45,404 bases of DNA from Candidatus Allocopromorpha excrementigallinarum (GCA_018714925.1 DVMP01000048.1:1-45404); one strand, 5' to 3'. Positions 15,990-24,507 are shown, counted from the first letter of the stretch. Made by a program: numbers and translations. Notes: generated by a model not told the origin, from the sequence alone.

Positions 15990-17135
15990 CTATGAAAGGT
16001 CAATAAGCCCCAGATCGGCCTTCCACAAAAGTATGCGCCGCAGGGAGCTGTCTATGCGGGATTCCTTTATGAGACCATCCCGGACAGCCTCCAGGAGCGC
16101 CCTGCTCTGGACGGCGAAATCACCTGTGCATATCATGTCGTTTCCGGCGAGAACCGCCGTTACGGCGCTGTCGCCGTAGGAAGAATAATCCTTTACAGCC
16201 CCCATGGACAGATCGTCGGTTATAACAACACCGTCAAAGGCAAGATCATGTCTGAGAGCTACGTGTACCGCCGGAGAAAGAGAGGCAGGTCTCCTGCTGT
16301 CAAAGGCTGAAACTATGTTATGAGAAATGAGTACGGCAGGGGCTCCGGCGTCTATGGCCGCCTTAAAGGGAACAAGATCACGCTCCTCTATTTCCTTCAG
16401 GGTCCTGTTGTCTGCGGCAAGACCCTTGTGGGTATCTCCGGTGCTGCCGTAGCCGGGAAAATGCTTCAGAACGCACCCCGTGCCATCCTCAAGACATGCC
16501 TCGACAACAGCGGAGGCGTAGCGGGCGGTTGTGCGGGGGCCCTGACCAAGGCTTCTGCTGTACATAAAGTCGGAAGGATCGAGGGAAATATCGCAGACGG
16601 GAGCAAGATTCACATCTATTCCCAGAGCTTTCAGCAGCTGATTCTTCTGGTGGGTATCTGAGATTATGAGATCAAGACCGCCCTCATTATAAAGCTCACG
16701 AGGTGATTTAAAGGGCTCTGACCTGAAGGCCTTGTGAGAGCTTATTCTCACCACAGTGCCGCCCTCCTCGTCTACTGCCGTAAGAGGAGGTATATCCATG
16801 GAGCTGTGAAGCTCCTCCGTAAGGGCCGCCGTCTCATTGGGAGAAGAGTCTTCAAAGGCGGAGGAAAAAAGAAGAACTCCTCCCAGATGAAGCCCGGAGA
16901 CCTGGGAGGGGTCGGGAAAGCCGTCGTAAAAACAGCCGAGAAACATCTGTCCCACCTTTTCCTCGAGAGTCATTTCATCTATTATTTCATTTATAGCCGA
17001 GGCTTCGCCGCCTGCGATGGAGGCCTCTATATCCTCCAGGCTTCCGGCCTTTTCCCCGTCAAGAGCGCGCCATGAAAAAAAGGCCAGCACAGCGGCCGCC
17101 GCGAGAAAGGCGCAGAAAAATAAAAATCGTTTCAT
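15990..17135 (-). CDS. Glycoside hydrolase family 3 beta-N-acetylhexosaminidase (NagZ-like)
   Basis: 381 residues with an N-terminal membrane anchor or signal (FLFFCAFLAAAAVLAFFSW). The GH3 barrel has VDEEGGTVVRIS, the NagZ loop KHFPGYGSTGDTHKGL carrying the Asp-His acid/base pair, and the nucleophile Asp in VVITDDLSMGAV. These enzymes remove N-acetylglucosamine from peptidoglycan fragments. The extracytoplasmic anchor suggests it acts on the wall, as in Gram-positives, not in cytoplasmic recycling. There is no second GH3 C-terminal domain. Confidence 0.9.
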   Translation of the reverse strand: MKRFLFFCAFLAAAAVLAFFSWRALDGEKAGSLEDIEASIAGGEASAINEIIDEMTLEEKVGQMFLGCFYDGFPDPSQVSGLHLGGVLLFSSAFEDSSPNETAALTEELHSSMDIPPLTAVDEEGGTVVRISSHKAFRSEPFKSPRELYNEGGLDLIISDTHQKNQLLKALGIDVNLAPVCDISLDPSDFMYSRSLGQGPRTTARYASAVVEACLEDGTGCVLKHFPGYGSTGDTHKGLAADNRTLKEIEERDLVPFKAAIDAGAPAVLISHNIVSAFDSRRPASLSPAVHVALRHDLAFDGVVITDDLSMGAVKDYSSYGDSAVTAVLAGNDMICTGDFAVQSRALLEAVRDGLIKESRIDSSLRRILLWKADLGLIDLS

Positions 17136-17177
17136 ACCTTACCAGCTTTACAGGTTAACATTTAATTTCAACAAAAA

Positions 17178-17216
17178 ATATCCGCCTTTAGATTCTATCA
17201 CAGAAAAGGCGGATAT
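17178..17216 (-). terminator. Terminator of the birA-bioY operon
   Basis: ATATCCGCCTTT (17178-17189) pairs perfectly with AAAGGCGGATAT (17205-17216). On the minus strand the stem runs into six T, so it ends bioY transcripts. Confidence 0.85.
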
Positions 17217-17250
17217 AGCACATATTTAAAGAGATTATTTTATGAAAAAA

Positions 17251-17817
17251 TCAGAAAAGAAGAGGTCTCAGCCTTACCACAAGAAGGGAAGCGGCGATGA
17301 TTTTGAGGCCGTCTCCAATAAGAAAAGGAATTACACAGGCTACGAGAGAGGCAATGAGTCCCGTTCCGGTGCTGTACATAAACCACGCTGTGCCGAGAAA
17401 GTAGCAGGCGGTCAGACCGCATATCATGGCCAGAACGCAGACAGCGGTTTTTTTCGGTCCCGATAAAGAGGCGGCGAAGGCTCTGTCGCATATGAATCCC
17501 ACAATAAAGGCTGCGGCTATGTAGCCTGCTATATAGCCTCCCGTAGGGCCCATCAGGACTCCGGGACCGCCGCTGAAATTAGAAAAGACGGGAAGTCCCA
17601 CAGCGCCCAGAAGCACATACACCATAAGACTTACGGTTCCGTATTTCATTCCCAGAATTCCTCCTGCAAGGAAAACAGCCAGGGTGGCTAGATTTACAGG
17701 CACGGGAGTGAATCCCAGAGGAATGGAAATATATGTGCATACCGCGGTAAGGGCCGCGAAGAGGCCGCATAGAGCCAAGTAAGCTGTATTTGAATATCTT
17801 TTTTCTCCTGTCATCAT
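17251..17817 (-). CDS. bioY: BioY biotin transporter S component
   Basis: 188 residues from the ATG at 17815-17817, which has AAGGAG 8 nt upstream; a further upstream ATG at 17835 overlaps the birA stop but lacks a site. BioY is the substrate-binding membrane protein of ECF-type biotin uptake. Six hydrophobic segments are seen, with family sequence ALTAVCTYISIPLGFTPVPV near the start and the GPTGGYIAGYIAAAFIVG signature near 85. Energising subunits are not in the window and are probably shared. It is co-transcribed with birA. Confidence 0.93.
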   Translation of the reverse strand: MMTGEKRYSNTAYLALCGLFAALTAVCTYISIPLGFTPVPVNLATLAVFLAGGILGMKYGTVSLMVYVLLGAVGLPVFSNFSGGPGVLMGPTGGYIAGYIAAAFIVGFICDRAFAASLSGPKKTAVCVLAMICGLTACYFLGTAWFMYSTGTGLIASLVACVIPFLIGDGLKIIAASLLVVRLRPLLF

Positions 17818-17831
17818 TTTCAGATCTCCTT

Positions 17832-18815
17832 TCATTTGAGCCTTATGGATATTTCTCCGGTGGTAAGAACCTCCTGGCTGCCGTTGGAATAAAGAACAAC
17901 AAGGCCGCCGTCGTCGGTTATGTCGAGAACCCTGGCAGGTACGCCTTTTGATTCCTTTTGGGGATCCACCTTATATGCTCCCCTGTATACGTTTACCGTT
18001 TTTCCCAGAACAAGGCATTTTTCTCTGTAGGCTTTCATAAAGGCCCTGTTATCCAGGTCCTCGGTAAAATCGAGAAGCTTGCTTATTACAGAGGCGGCAA
18101 GGGCTGATTTTGAATAGCTTCCCGTAACGGCGCCCACTGTATCAAGAAGCTCCTCCGGAAAATCCTTTACAGTGGTGTTTATGCCTATTCCCGTAATCAG
18201 GCTGTCCACACTGCCTGTTTCAAAGTCGGTAATGCCTTCGGTGAGTATGCCGCATACCTTTTTGCCGTCAACGTATATATCGTTGACCCATTTTATCAGG
18301 GCCTCCTTGCCGCACACCTCCTCTATGGATTCAGCTACTGCCACAGCGGCGGCCAGAGTGGCCGGAAGAGATTTGCTTATATCAAGAGCGGGCCTGAGTA
18401 TTACGGATATGTATATGCCCTCGTCCGGGGAAAAGAAGCTGCGCCCGAGGCGACCTCTGCCCTTTGTCTGGCGGCGGGCCATTACCACTGTTCCGTGGGC
18501 TCCTCCCTCAAGGGCCGTCTGCTTGGCTTCAAGGTTGGTGGATTCAAGAGAATCGTATATATATATGTCGTTTCCCTTGTATGGGGCGGGAAGATAAGTC
18601 CTCAGGCTTTCCTCCGTTATGAGCCAGCTGCTCTGCATGAGCATATATCCTCTGTTGGTGGAGGACTCTATGGGATACCCCTCCTCCCTCAGAAGCTTAA
18701 TGGCCTTCCATACGGCGGTTCTCGAAACCCCCAGAGAATCGGAGAGAGCCTCTCCGGAAATAAAGCCTCCCTTTCCGGCCTCAAGAGCCTTCAGTACAGA
18801 ATCCTTTACAGACAT
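17832..18815 (-). CDS. birA: Bifunctional biotin ligase/repressor BirA
   Basis: 327 residues from ATG 18813-18815, fixed by AAGGAGG 5 nt upstream. An N-terminal winged helix (about 1-65, FISGEALSDSLGVSRTAVWK) precedes the ligase domain with the biotin/ATP loop RQTKGRGRLGRSFFSPDEG and KWVNDIYVDGKKVCGILTE, then a small SH3-like C-terminal domain. It biotinylates carboxylase carriers and, because the DNA-binding domain is present, should also repress biotin genes. It is followed 14 nt later by bioY. The promoter carries repeated half-site-like sequence (18869-18897). Confidence 0.94.
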   Translation of the reverse strand: MSVKDSVLKALEAGKGGFISGEALSDSLGVSRTAVWKAIKLLREEGYPIESSTNRGYMLMQSSWLITEESLRTYLPAPYKGNDIYIYDSLESTNLEAKQTALEGGAHGTVVMARRQTKGRGRLGRSFFSPDEGIYISVILRPALDISKSLPATLAAAVAVAESIEEVCGKEALIKWVNDIYVDGKKVCGILTEGITDFETGSVDSLITGIGINTTVKDFPEELLDTVGAVTGSYSKSALAASVISKLLDFTEDLDNRAFMKAYREKCLVLGKTVNVYRGAYKVDPQKESKGVPARVLDITDDGGLVVLYSNGSQEVLTTGEISIRLK

Positions 18816-18868
18816 GCGAACCTCCTTGAAATTTCCGTAAAGCGCAGAGAAGATTTTTCTTAAGGAGA

Positions 18869-18899
18869 ATTGTAAACCAAACATCGGCAATTGTCAACC
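18869..18899 (-). promoter_or_regulatory. birA-bioY promoter with direct GGTTnACAA repeats
   Basis: On the minus strand TTGACA (18892-18897), 17 bp, TACAAT (18869-18874). Both hexamers are preceded by GGT, giving GGTTGACAAT and GGTTTACAAT 23 bp apart. GGTTTACAA resembles one arm of the Firmicutes BirA operator. The promoter is strong; the operator role is inferred. Confidence 0.65.
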
Positions 18900-19006
18900 A
18901 AAAAGAGAAAAAGCCATTTTCCCAAAGACACATGTAATAAGCGGCGGGCATATTATGTAGTTAAGATGTATAGCATATAAAATTGAGATTTTAAGGGAGG
19001 CAATTT

Positions 19007-19912
19007 ATGATAAAAGGATCCATAGTAGCGCTGATAACACCCTTTGATGAAGAGGGAAGAGTTAATTACAGACGCCTCGAAGAGCTTATAAGATGGCATG
19101 AGTCGCAGGGAACCGACGGCATTCTCATTCTCGGCACAACGGGAGAAACTCCCTCCCTTACAGAGGAGGAGCAGGATAAAATTGTTGAAACAGCCGTAAA
19201 AACAGCGGGAGGAAGGATACCGGTAATAGCTAACAGCGGCACCAACAACACGGAGAGATCCCTGGAAAAAAGTCTGAAATACGAAGGCATGGGAGTTGAC
19301 GGCCTTCTGGTAATAACTCCTTATTACAACAAGCCTAATTCCTCCGGAATGGAGGAGCATTTTCTTAAAATAGCCGACAGAGTAAAGACTCCCGTTTATA
19401 TCTACAATGTGCCGGCCAGAACGGGAATATGCATAGAGGCTGAAACTGTAAAGGAGCTGTCAAAGCATGAGAATATAGCGGGAATAAAGGAGGCCAGCGG
19501 GGACATGTCATACGCGGCCAGGATCTCGGCCCTGGCGGGAGAGAATTTCAGTATATATTCGGGAAACGACGATATAACCGTGGCGCTTATGTCCATGGGA
19601 GCCTCGGGAGCGATTTCCGTATGGGCCAATCTCATGCCGGGAAAGGTTCATGAAATGACGGCGGCCTATCTTGAGGGCAGGACAGAGGAGGCCAGAAAAA
19701 TTCAGCTCAGATATCTGAATCTCATAAACGCTCTCTTCTGCGAGACGAATCCCGTACCCATAAAGGAAATCATGAATATGGCGGGTATGGAGGTGGGAAA
19801 CTGCCGTCTGCCTCTGGGAGCAATAAGCGGAGCCAGCAGGAGAGTTCTGGAGACTCTGGTAAGGGAAGGGAGGCCGGAGACTGATAATTCACCGAAAACA
19901 CACAGAGGATAG
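19007..19912 (+). CDS. dapA: 4-hydroxy-tetrahydrodipicolinate synthase
   Basis: 301 residues. DapA condenses pyruvate and aspartate semialdehyde at the start of the lysine/diaminopimelate pathway. Visible landmarks: GTTGETPSLTEEE with the active-site threonines (near 44-45), Tyr in IYNVPARTG (near 134) and the Schiff-base Lys in GIKEASGDM (near 161). An AGGGAGG site precedes the ATG. It stands alone, divergent from birA. Close relatives (N-acetylneuraminate lyases) share the fold, but the motif set favours DapA. Confidence 0.9.
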   Translation: MIKGSIVALITPFDEEGRVNYRRLEELIRWHESQGTDGILILGTTGETPSLTEEEQDKIVETAVKTAGGRIPVIANSGTNNTERSLEKSLKYEGMGVDGLLVITPYYNKPNSSGMEEHFLKIADRVKTPVYIYNVPARTGICIEAETVKELSKHENIAGIKEASGDMSYAARISALAGENFSIYSGNDDITVALMSMGASGAISVWANLMPGKVHEMTAAYLEGRTEEARKIQLRYLNLINALFCETNPVPIKEIMNMAGMEVGNCRLPLGAISGASRRVLETLVREGRPETDNSPKTHRG

Positions 19913-19914
19913 CC

Positions 19915-19944
19915 TTGACTGACTCCTCAAAGCGCGAGTATAAT
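19915..19944 (+). promoter_or_regulatory. Promoter of the ABC exporter operon
   Basis: TTGACT (19915-19920), an 18-bp spacer and a perfect TATAAT (19939-19944), starting immediately after the dapA stop. The predicted start near 19951 leaves an unusually long leader of about 148 nt. Confidence 0.75.
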
Positions 19945-19950
19945 GAACGG

Positions 19951-20098
19951 CGGAAACGGCTGCCCGCGCGGCTGCTTGTGAAATTTTCAAAAAAAGCCCG
20001 TCTTTTGCCCTGCGGCAGCAGCAAAAGGCGGGCTTTAAGGCTCTCCCTGAAATGGATTTTCGGTACATGAAAGGGAGAATAAAGGGAGGAAAGACGAC
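19951..20098 (+). promoter_or_regulatory. Structured 5' leader of the exporter operon, possible attenuator
   Basis: Hairpin 1: AAAGCCCG(T)CTTTTGC (19993-20008) pairs with GCAAAAG(G)CGGGCTTT (to 20036). Hairpin 2: TCTCCCT (20042-20048) can pair with AGGGAGA (20072-20078) or with the Shine-Dalgarno AGGGAGG (20083-20089), two mutually exclusive choices. A start-stop frame of 16 codons (ATG 20052, TGA 20100) has no ribosome site but its stop overlaps the GTG start of the exporter gene. Confidence 0.45.
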
Positions 20099-21838
20099 GT
20101 GAAGTATGTTCTGAGATATTACAGACCCTACTGCCCATATATAATCCTTATACTGCTCCTTCTTTTCGGACAGGCCATGTGCGAGCTGGCCCTGCCGGGA
20201 TATATGTCGGACATAATAAACAACGGCATAGTGGCGACAGATATGGAATATATAAAGCGCACGGGGATTATAATGGCAGGGGTATCCGCCGCGGCGGTGG
20301 TCTGTTCAGCGGGAGGCAGCTTTTTCGCGGCCAGAGTGTCGGCAAAATCCTCCAGGGATGTGAGAAAGGCGCTCTTTGAAAAGGTTACGTCCTTTTCGGC
20401 GGCTGAGCTTGAGGAATTTTCCACGGCGTCCCTTATAACCAGATCCACAAACGACGTGCAGATGGTACAGCAGGCAACGGTAATGATACTGCGGCTGGCC
20501 TGCTTCGCGCCCATAATGGGAATAGGAGCAGTCATAAGAGCTCTGGAAACGAGCCTTTCTCTTTCCTGGACCATAGGACTGGCGCTTCTTGTGATTCTGT
20601 GTATAATGGCCGTATCATTTTTTCTCATTCTGCCTAAATTCCAGGTGCTTCAGAAAAAGCTGGACAGGCTTAATCTCATAATGAAGGAAAGGCTTACGGG
20701 AATACTTGTCATCAGAGCCTTTACCACAGAAAAGGAGGAGGAAAGGAATTTTGACACAGCCAACAGGGAGCTGACCAAAATAAATATGTTTGTTAACAGA
20801 GCAATGTCCTTTATGATGCCTGCCCTCATGTTTGTAATGAACGCTGTAAGCGTTCTTATAATATGGGCCGGGGCTCACCTTATAGAGAGCCGGGAGCTTA
20901 TGATAGGAGATATGCTGGCATATCTTCAGTACGCCATGCATGTAATAATGTCCTTCCTTTTTATAACCATGATATTTATAATGATCCCGAGAGCGGCTGT
21001 ATCCGCCCAGAGAATAGGCCGGGTGCTTCAGGTGGAGTCTTCGGTCAATGATCCGGAAAATCCCGTAAATCCCGGGGAGCCCGAAGGGCTGGTGGAGTTT
21101 GAGAAGGTTTCCTTCGCCTATCCCGACGCTCAGGAAAAGACTATCGACGGAGTAAGCTTTACGGCGGAGCCGGGGAAAACCACGGCCGTTATAGGAGGAA
21201 CAGGCGCGGGAAAATCCACACTCATCGGCCTCATACCGAGATTTTACGATGTTACAGAGGGCCGGATACTCATAGACGGCAGGGATATCAGAGAAATTTC
21301 CCAGCACCGGCTCAGAGAGATGATCGGCTACATCCCTCAGAAGGGAATGCTGTTTTCCGGAACCATAGGCTCCAACCTGCGATACGGAAAGGAAGACGCC
21401 ACGGATGAAGAGCTCAGGGAAGCGGCGGAAACAGCTCAGGCCATGGAATTTATAGAGGAAAAGGAACACGGCTTTGAGGAGGAGGTCTCCCAGGGAGGCA
21501 CCAACGTTTCCGGAGGTCAGAAGCAGAGGCTTTCCATAGCGAGGGCTCTTGTTAAAAGACCGAAAATATACATCTTTGACGACAGCTTCTCCGCCCTGGA
21601 TTTTAAAACCGACAAGGCTCTGAGAGAGGCCCTTGGGAAAAAGGTCGGAGACAGCACCATTATAATAGTGGCTCAGAGAATAAACACCATACTGGATGCC
21701 GATCAGATACTTGTTATGGAGGAAGGAAGACTGGTGGGAAAGGGAACCCACATGCAGCTTATGGAAGACTGTTCCGTCTACAGAGAGATAGCGCTTTCAC
21801 AGCTCAGTGAGGAAGAACTGGAAAGGGGGCGAAGCTGA
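20099..21838 (+). CDS. ABC exporter half-transporter with degenerate catalytic site
   Basis: 579 residues beginning with GTG (AGGGAGG 9 nt upstream). Six membrane helices (about 1-320) are fused to a nucleotide-binding domain with Walker A GGTGAGKST (near 365), signature VSGGQKQR (near 468) and Walker B IYIFDDSFSALD, where the catalytic Glu after the Walker B Asp is Asp. Such a half pairs with a partner bearing a normal Glu, as in BmrCD, LmrCD and TM287/288. The partner follows with a TGATG overlap. These are multidrug or lipid exporters; the cargo is unknown. Confidence 0.92.
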   Translation: MKYVLRYYRPYCPYIILILLLLFGQAMCELALPGYMSDIINNGIVATDMEYIKRTGIIMAGVSAAAVVCSAGGSFFAARVSAKSSRDVRKALFEKVTSFSAAELEEFSTASLITRSTNDVQMVQQATVMILRLACFAPIMGIGAVIRALETSLSLSWTIGLALLVILCIMAVSFFLILPKFQVLQKKLDRLNLIMKERLTGILVIRAFTTEKEEERNFDTANRELTKINMFVNRAMSFMMPALMFVMNAVSVLIIWAGAHLIESRELMIGDMLAYLQYAMHVIMSFLFITMIFIMIPRAAVSAQRIGRVLQVESSVNDPENPVNPGEPEGLVEFEKVSFAYPDAQEKTIDGVSFTAEPGKTTAVIGGTGAGKSTLIGLIPRFYDVTEGRILIDGRDIREISQHRLREMIGYIPQKGMLFSGTIGSNLRYGKEDATDEELREAAETAQAMEFIEEKEHGFEEEVSQGGTNVSGGQKQRLSIARALVKRPKIYIFDDSFSALDFKTDKALREALGKKVGDSTIIIVAQRINTILDADQILVMEEGRLVGKGTHMQLMEDCSVYREIALSQLSEEELERGRS

Positions 21839-23682
21839 TGTCAGAAGAAAAAAACGCCTTCCGCCGCCGCGGCGGTAAGCGAGGCCACGGAGGACCGGGA
21901 GCCGGCATGATGCCCGGAGAGAAGGCAAAGGATTTCAAGGGAACAATGAAAACCCTGGCCGGATATCTTAAGCCCTATAAATTCAGACTGGCGGCAGTAT
22001 TTGTCTTTGCCGTTGCCAGCACTGTTTTCACCATAATATCCCCCGCGGTTCTGGGAGAGGCCACCGACAAGGTGGTTGAAGGCCTAATGGGAGGGAGTAT
22101 GGATTTCCGGGGACTGGGAATCATTCTCCTTGTCCTTCTGGGAATGTACGGCCTCAGCCTCTTTTTCGGAGTGGCCCAGGGGTGGATAATGGCCGATGTG
22201 TCTCAGAAGATAATATATACTCTCAGGGACAGGATGTCCGTAAAAACAGACAGGCTGCCTCTTAAATACTTTGACAGCAAGACTCACGGCGAAATCCAGA
22301 GCAGGATGATAAACGACATAGAGACTGTAAATCAGACTCTTTCAGTGAGTCTTACTCAGATAATAACAAGCATTGTAACCATTGTCGGAATACTTGTTAT
22401 GATGGTGAGAATCAGTCTGATAATGACATTGATAGCGGTTCTCGTGCTGCCTGTGTCCATGGGGCTCATAAGGCTCATCGTGTCAAAATCCCAGAAGCAC
22501 TTTAAAAATCAGCAGAAGTACCTGGGATATGTCAACGGACACGTAGAGGAAATGTATACAGGTCACGATATAATAAAGGCCTTTAACAGAGAAGAGGAAT
22601 CGGAAAAAACCTTTGAGGAGTACAACGACAGACTGTGTGAGTCAGCCTGGAAATCTCAGTTTATTTCGGGAGTCATGATGCCCCTTACCGGCTTTATAGG
22701 CAATCTGGCCTATGTGGCGGTATGTCTTCTCGGAGGATATCTGGCCATAAACGGAAAAATTTCCATAGGAAATATCCAGGCCTTCATACAGTATGTGAGA
22801 AGCTTTAACCAGCCCATTTCTCAGGTGGCCAACGTGGCCAGCCAGCTTCAGTCAACGGCGGCCGCGGCGGAAAGAGTATTTGAGTTCATAGAGGAAGAGG
22901 AGGAAGAGGACCTTGACAGGGAGCCTGAAACGGTTCTCGATCCGCGAAGGGTAAAGGGAGAGGTATCCTTTGAGCATGTAAGGTTCGGATACAATGAAGA
23001 GGAGAATGTAATAAAGGACTTTTCCTTTACAGCTCATTGCGGGCAGAAAATCGCCATAGTAGGGCCTACGGGAGCCGGAAAGACCACCATGGTAAAGCTT
23101 CTGATGAGATTTTACGAGCTTAAGGGAGGAAGAATTACCATAGACGGTCATAATATAAAGGAGCTTTCCAGAGAAAATCTGAGAAGCCTTTTCAGCATGG
23201 TTCTTCAGGACACCTGGCTCAATAACGGCACCATAAGAGAAAATATAAGGTATGGCAGAAAGAACGCCTCTGACGAGGAGGTGGAAAAGGCCGCCGCTGC
23301 CGCCCATATAGACCACTTTATAAAAACTCAGCCAAAGGGCTATGATATGGAAATCAACGAAGAGGCTACCAACATATCCCAGGGACAGAAGCAGCTGCTC
23401 ACCATAGCCAGGGCGTTTCTTGCCGACGCTCCCATTCTCATTCTCGACGAGGCCACAAGCTCTGTGGATACAAGGACGGAGCAGCAGATACAGCAGGCGA
23501 TGACGGCTCTCATGAAGGGAAGAACCAGCTTTATAATCGCTCATCGCCTTTCTACAATTAAAAACGCGGATCATATACTGGTGATGAATCACGGCGACAT
23601 AATAGAGCAGGGAGATCATGAAAGCCTTCTGGCACAAAATGGTTTTTATACCAGTCTTTACAACAGCCAGTTTGCCAAATAA
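21838..23682 (+). CDS. ABC exporter half-transporter, catalytic partner
   Basis: 614 residues. A charged N-terminal tail (RRRGGKRGHGGPGAG) precedes six membrane helices and an NBD with Walker A GPTGAGKTT (near 407), signature ISQGQKQL (near 511) and an intact Walker B ILILDEATSSVD. The signature deviates from LSGGQ while the Glu is kept, the reciprocal of the preceding gene, so the heterodimer should have one consensus and one degenerate ATP site. The start ATG overlaps the previous stop. Confidence 0.93.
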   Translation: MSEEKNAFRRRGGKRGHGGPGAGMMPGEKAKDFKGTMKTLAGYLKPYKFRLAAVFVFAVASTVFTIISPAVLGEATDKVVEGLMGGSMDFRGLGIILLVLLGMYGLSLFFGVAQGWIMADVSQKIIYTLRDRMSVKTDRLPLKYFDSKTHGEIQSRMINDIETVNQTLSVSLTQIITSIVTIVGILVMMVRISLIMTLIAVLVLPVSMGLIRLIVSKSQKHFKNQQKYLGYVNGHVEEMYTGHDIIKAFNREEESEKTFEEYNDRLCESAWKSQFISGVMMPLTGFIGNLAYVAVCLLGGYLAINGKISIGNIQAFIQYVRSFNQPISQVANVASQLQSTAAAAERVFEFIEEEEEEDLDREPETVLDPRRVKGEVSFEHVRFGYNEEENVIKDFSFTAHCGQKIAIVGPTGAGKTTMVKLLMRFYELKGGRITIDGHNIKELSRENLRSLFSMVLQDTWLNNGTIRENIRYGRKNASDEEVEKAAAAAHIDHFIKTQPKGYDMEINEEATNISQGQKQLLTIARAFLADAPILILDEATSSVDTRTEQQIQQAMTALMKGRTSFIIAHRLSTIKNADHILVMNHGDIIEQGDHESLLAQNGFYTSLYNSQFAK

Positions 23683-23746
23683 AAGATAATGCTGTCACAC
23701 AGCCTTCACTGAAAAATGTTATAAGAGTTATTACAGAAAAAACAGG

Positions 23747-23784
23747 AAGGAGTCGGCACGATCAAAAGTCGTGCCGAAAATCAC
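23747..23784 (+). promoter_or_regulatory. Hairpin between Shine-Dalgarno and start codon
   Basis: AAGGAG (23747-23752) is followed at once by a perfect stem TCGGCACGA (23753-23761)/TCGTGCCGA (23769-23777) with a 7-nt loop, then 7 nt to the ATG at 23785. Linearly the spacing is 32 nt; with the hairpin folded out it is 7. Confidence 0.65.
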
Positions 23785-24387
23785 ATGAACGAGACTATGG
23801 CAAAAAAACGAAAGCTGAAAATTATGCTTATGGCGGCAGGGATAATAATTGTCCTGCTGGCAGGCGGTCTGATGGCCATGACCTTTCTCAGCGACAGGGA
23901 AGCGTCGGCAACCAGCAATGAGGATGCCCTTGACGTGAAAGCCATGGAAATCGAGACTTCCGGTGACAGAGCTGAAGAGCTCTTCAGCAAAAAGGTGGAG
24001 GACACCAACGACACCGCGGCGGTGGCGGAGCTTCTGGAAACCATGGGAATGGGGGAGGCTGCCGGAGAGTACACTGTGAGAATAGCCGCTGAAGGAGAGG
24101 AGCAGGTAATGAACCTGACTGTTGCGGGCCCCGTTCAGAGCGCTGACAGAGAGGTGTTCGACGCCAACATGCAGATAATGGCGGAGCAGCTGCTGGCCCT
24201 GACCTCCGGAGTGACAAAGGTACAGTGGAGCTATCCTGTTCTCACGGCCGACGCCAGAGAGGAAACGGTAACGGTATCCCTTGACCAGGCGGGCGCCGGC
24301 GAGGAGCTGGGCAGAAAGGTGAAAAACCTGGGAGAATCAGCCGAAAAGGTTAGAACCCTTCTGAGGATTCAGGCGGGAGAAAGCTAG
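23785..24387 (+). CDS. Membrane-anchored protein of unknown function (DUF4825-like)
   Basis: 200 residues. One N-terminal membrane helix (IMLMAAGIIIVLLAGGLMAM) anchors an extracellular domain. The pattern (EELFSKKVEDTNDTAAVAEL, then YTVRIAAEGEEQVMNLTV and a late VTKVQWSYP) faintly recalls DUF4825 domains found near antibiotic-resistance sensors; this is a weak impression, not an identification. It follows the exporter genes by 102 bp and may be expressed with them. The normal spacing between ribosome site and start is interrupted by a perfect hairpin. Confidence 0.7.
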   Translation: MNETMAKKRKLKIMLMAAGIIIVLLAGGLMAMTFLSDREASATSNEDALDVKAMEIETSGDRAEELFSKKVEDTNDTAAVAELLETMGMGEAAGEYTVRIAAEGEEQVMNLTVAGPVQSADREVFDANMQIMAEQLLALTSGVTKVQWSYPVLTADAREETVTVSLDQAGAGEELGRKVKNLGESAEKVRTLLRIQAGES

Positions 24388-24441
24388 AGGAAGACAGGGC
24401 GGCTGTCGATAAATTTTACTCAATTTCTTCCGGGGCCGGTA

Positions 24442-24501
24442 TTGACAGAAAAATTGGCGAATAGTAAAATATACATGCGGTTAGTTAACGCTAACCGCAT
24501 G
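24442..24501 (+). promoter_or_regulatory. DUF3793 promoter with start-site palindrome (iron-type operator)
   Basis: TTGACA (24442-24447), 17 bp, TAAAAT (24465-24470). The start falls inside a perfect palindrome CATGCGGTTAG-N6-CTAACCGCATG (24474-24501). GGTTAG begins 8 nt after the -10, exactly as at the feoA promoter. TTAG...CTAA palindromes are typical of DtxR-family metal repressors. Confidence 0.75.
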
Positions 24502-24507
24502 TTTTTT
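24474..24507 (+). terminator. Hairpin plus T-run, possible terminator of the upstream gene
   Basis: The same 11-bp palindrome arms (24474-24484 and 24491-24501) are followed by TTTTTT (24502-24507). For transcripts from upstream this is a good intrinsic terminator. The element may serve as both terminator and operator. Confidence 0.6.

Noticed and set aside
17150-17165. GGTTAACA-like half-site upstream of the hexosaminidase as a BirA operator
   Set aside because: There is no second arm at the required distance, and the gene has no link to biotin.
18816-18890. N-terminal extension of BirA to 18890
   Set aside because: The extension contains the promoter -10; AAGGAGG right before 18815 fixes the start.
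20052-20102. 16-codon leader peptide before the exporter gene
   Set aside because: It has no Shine-Dalgarno site of its own; kept only as a remark on the leader, not as a gene.
21838-23682. Second exporter gene as an independent homodimeric transporter
   Set aside because: The TGATG overlap and reciprocal ATP-site deviations with the preceding gene favour a heterodimer.
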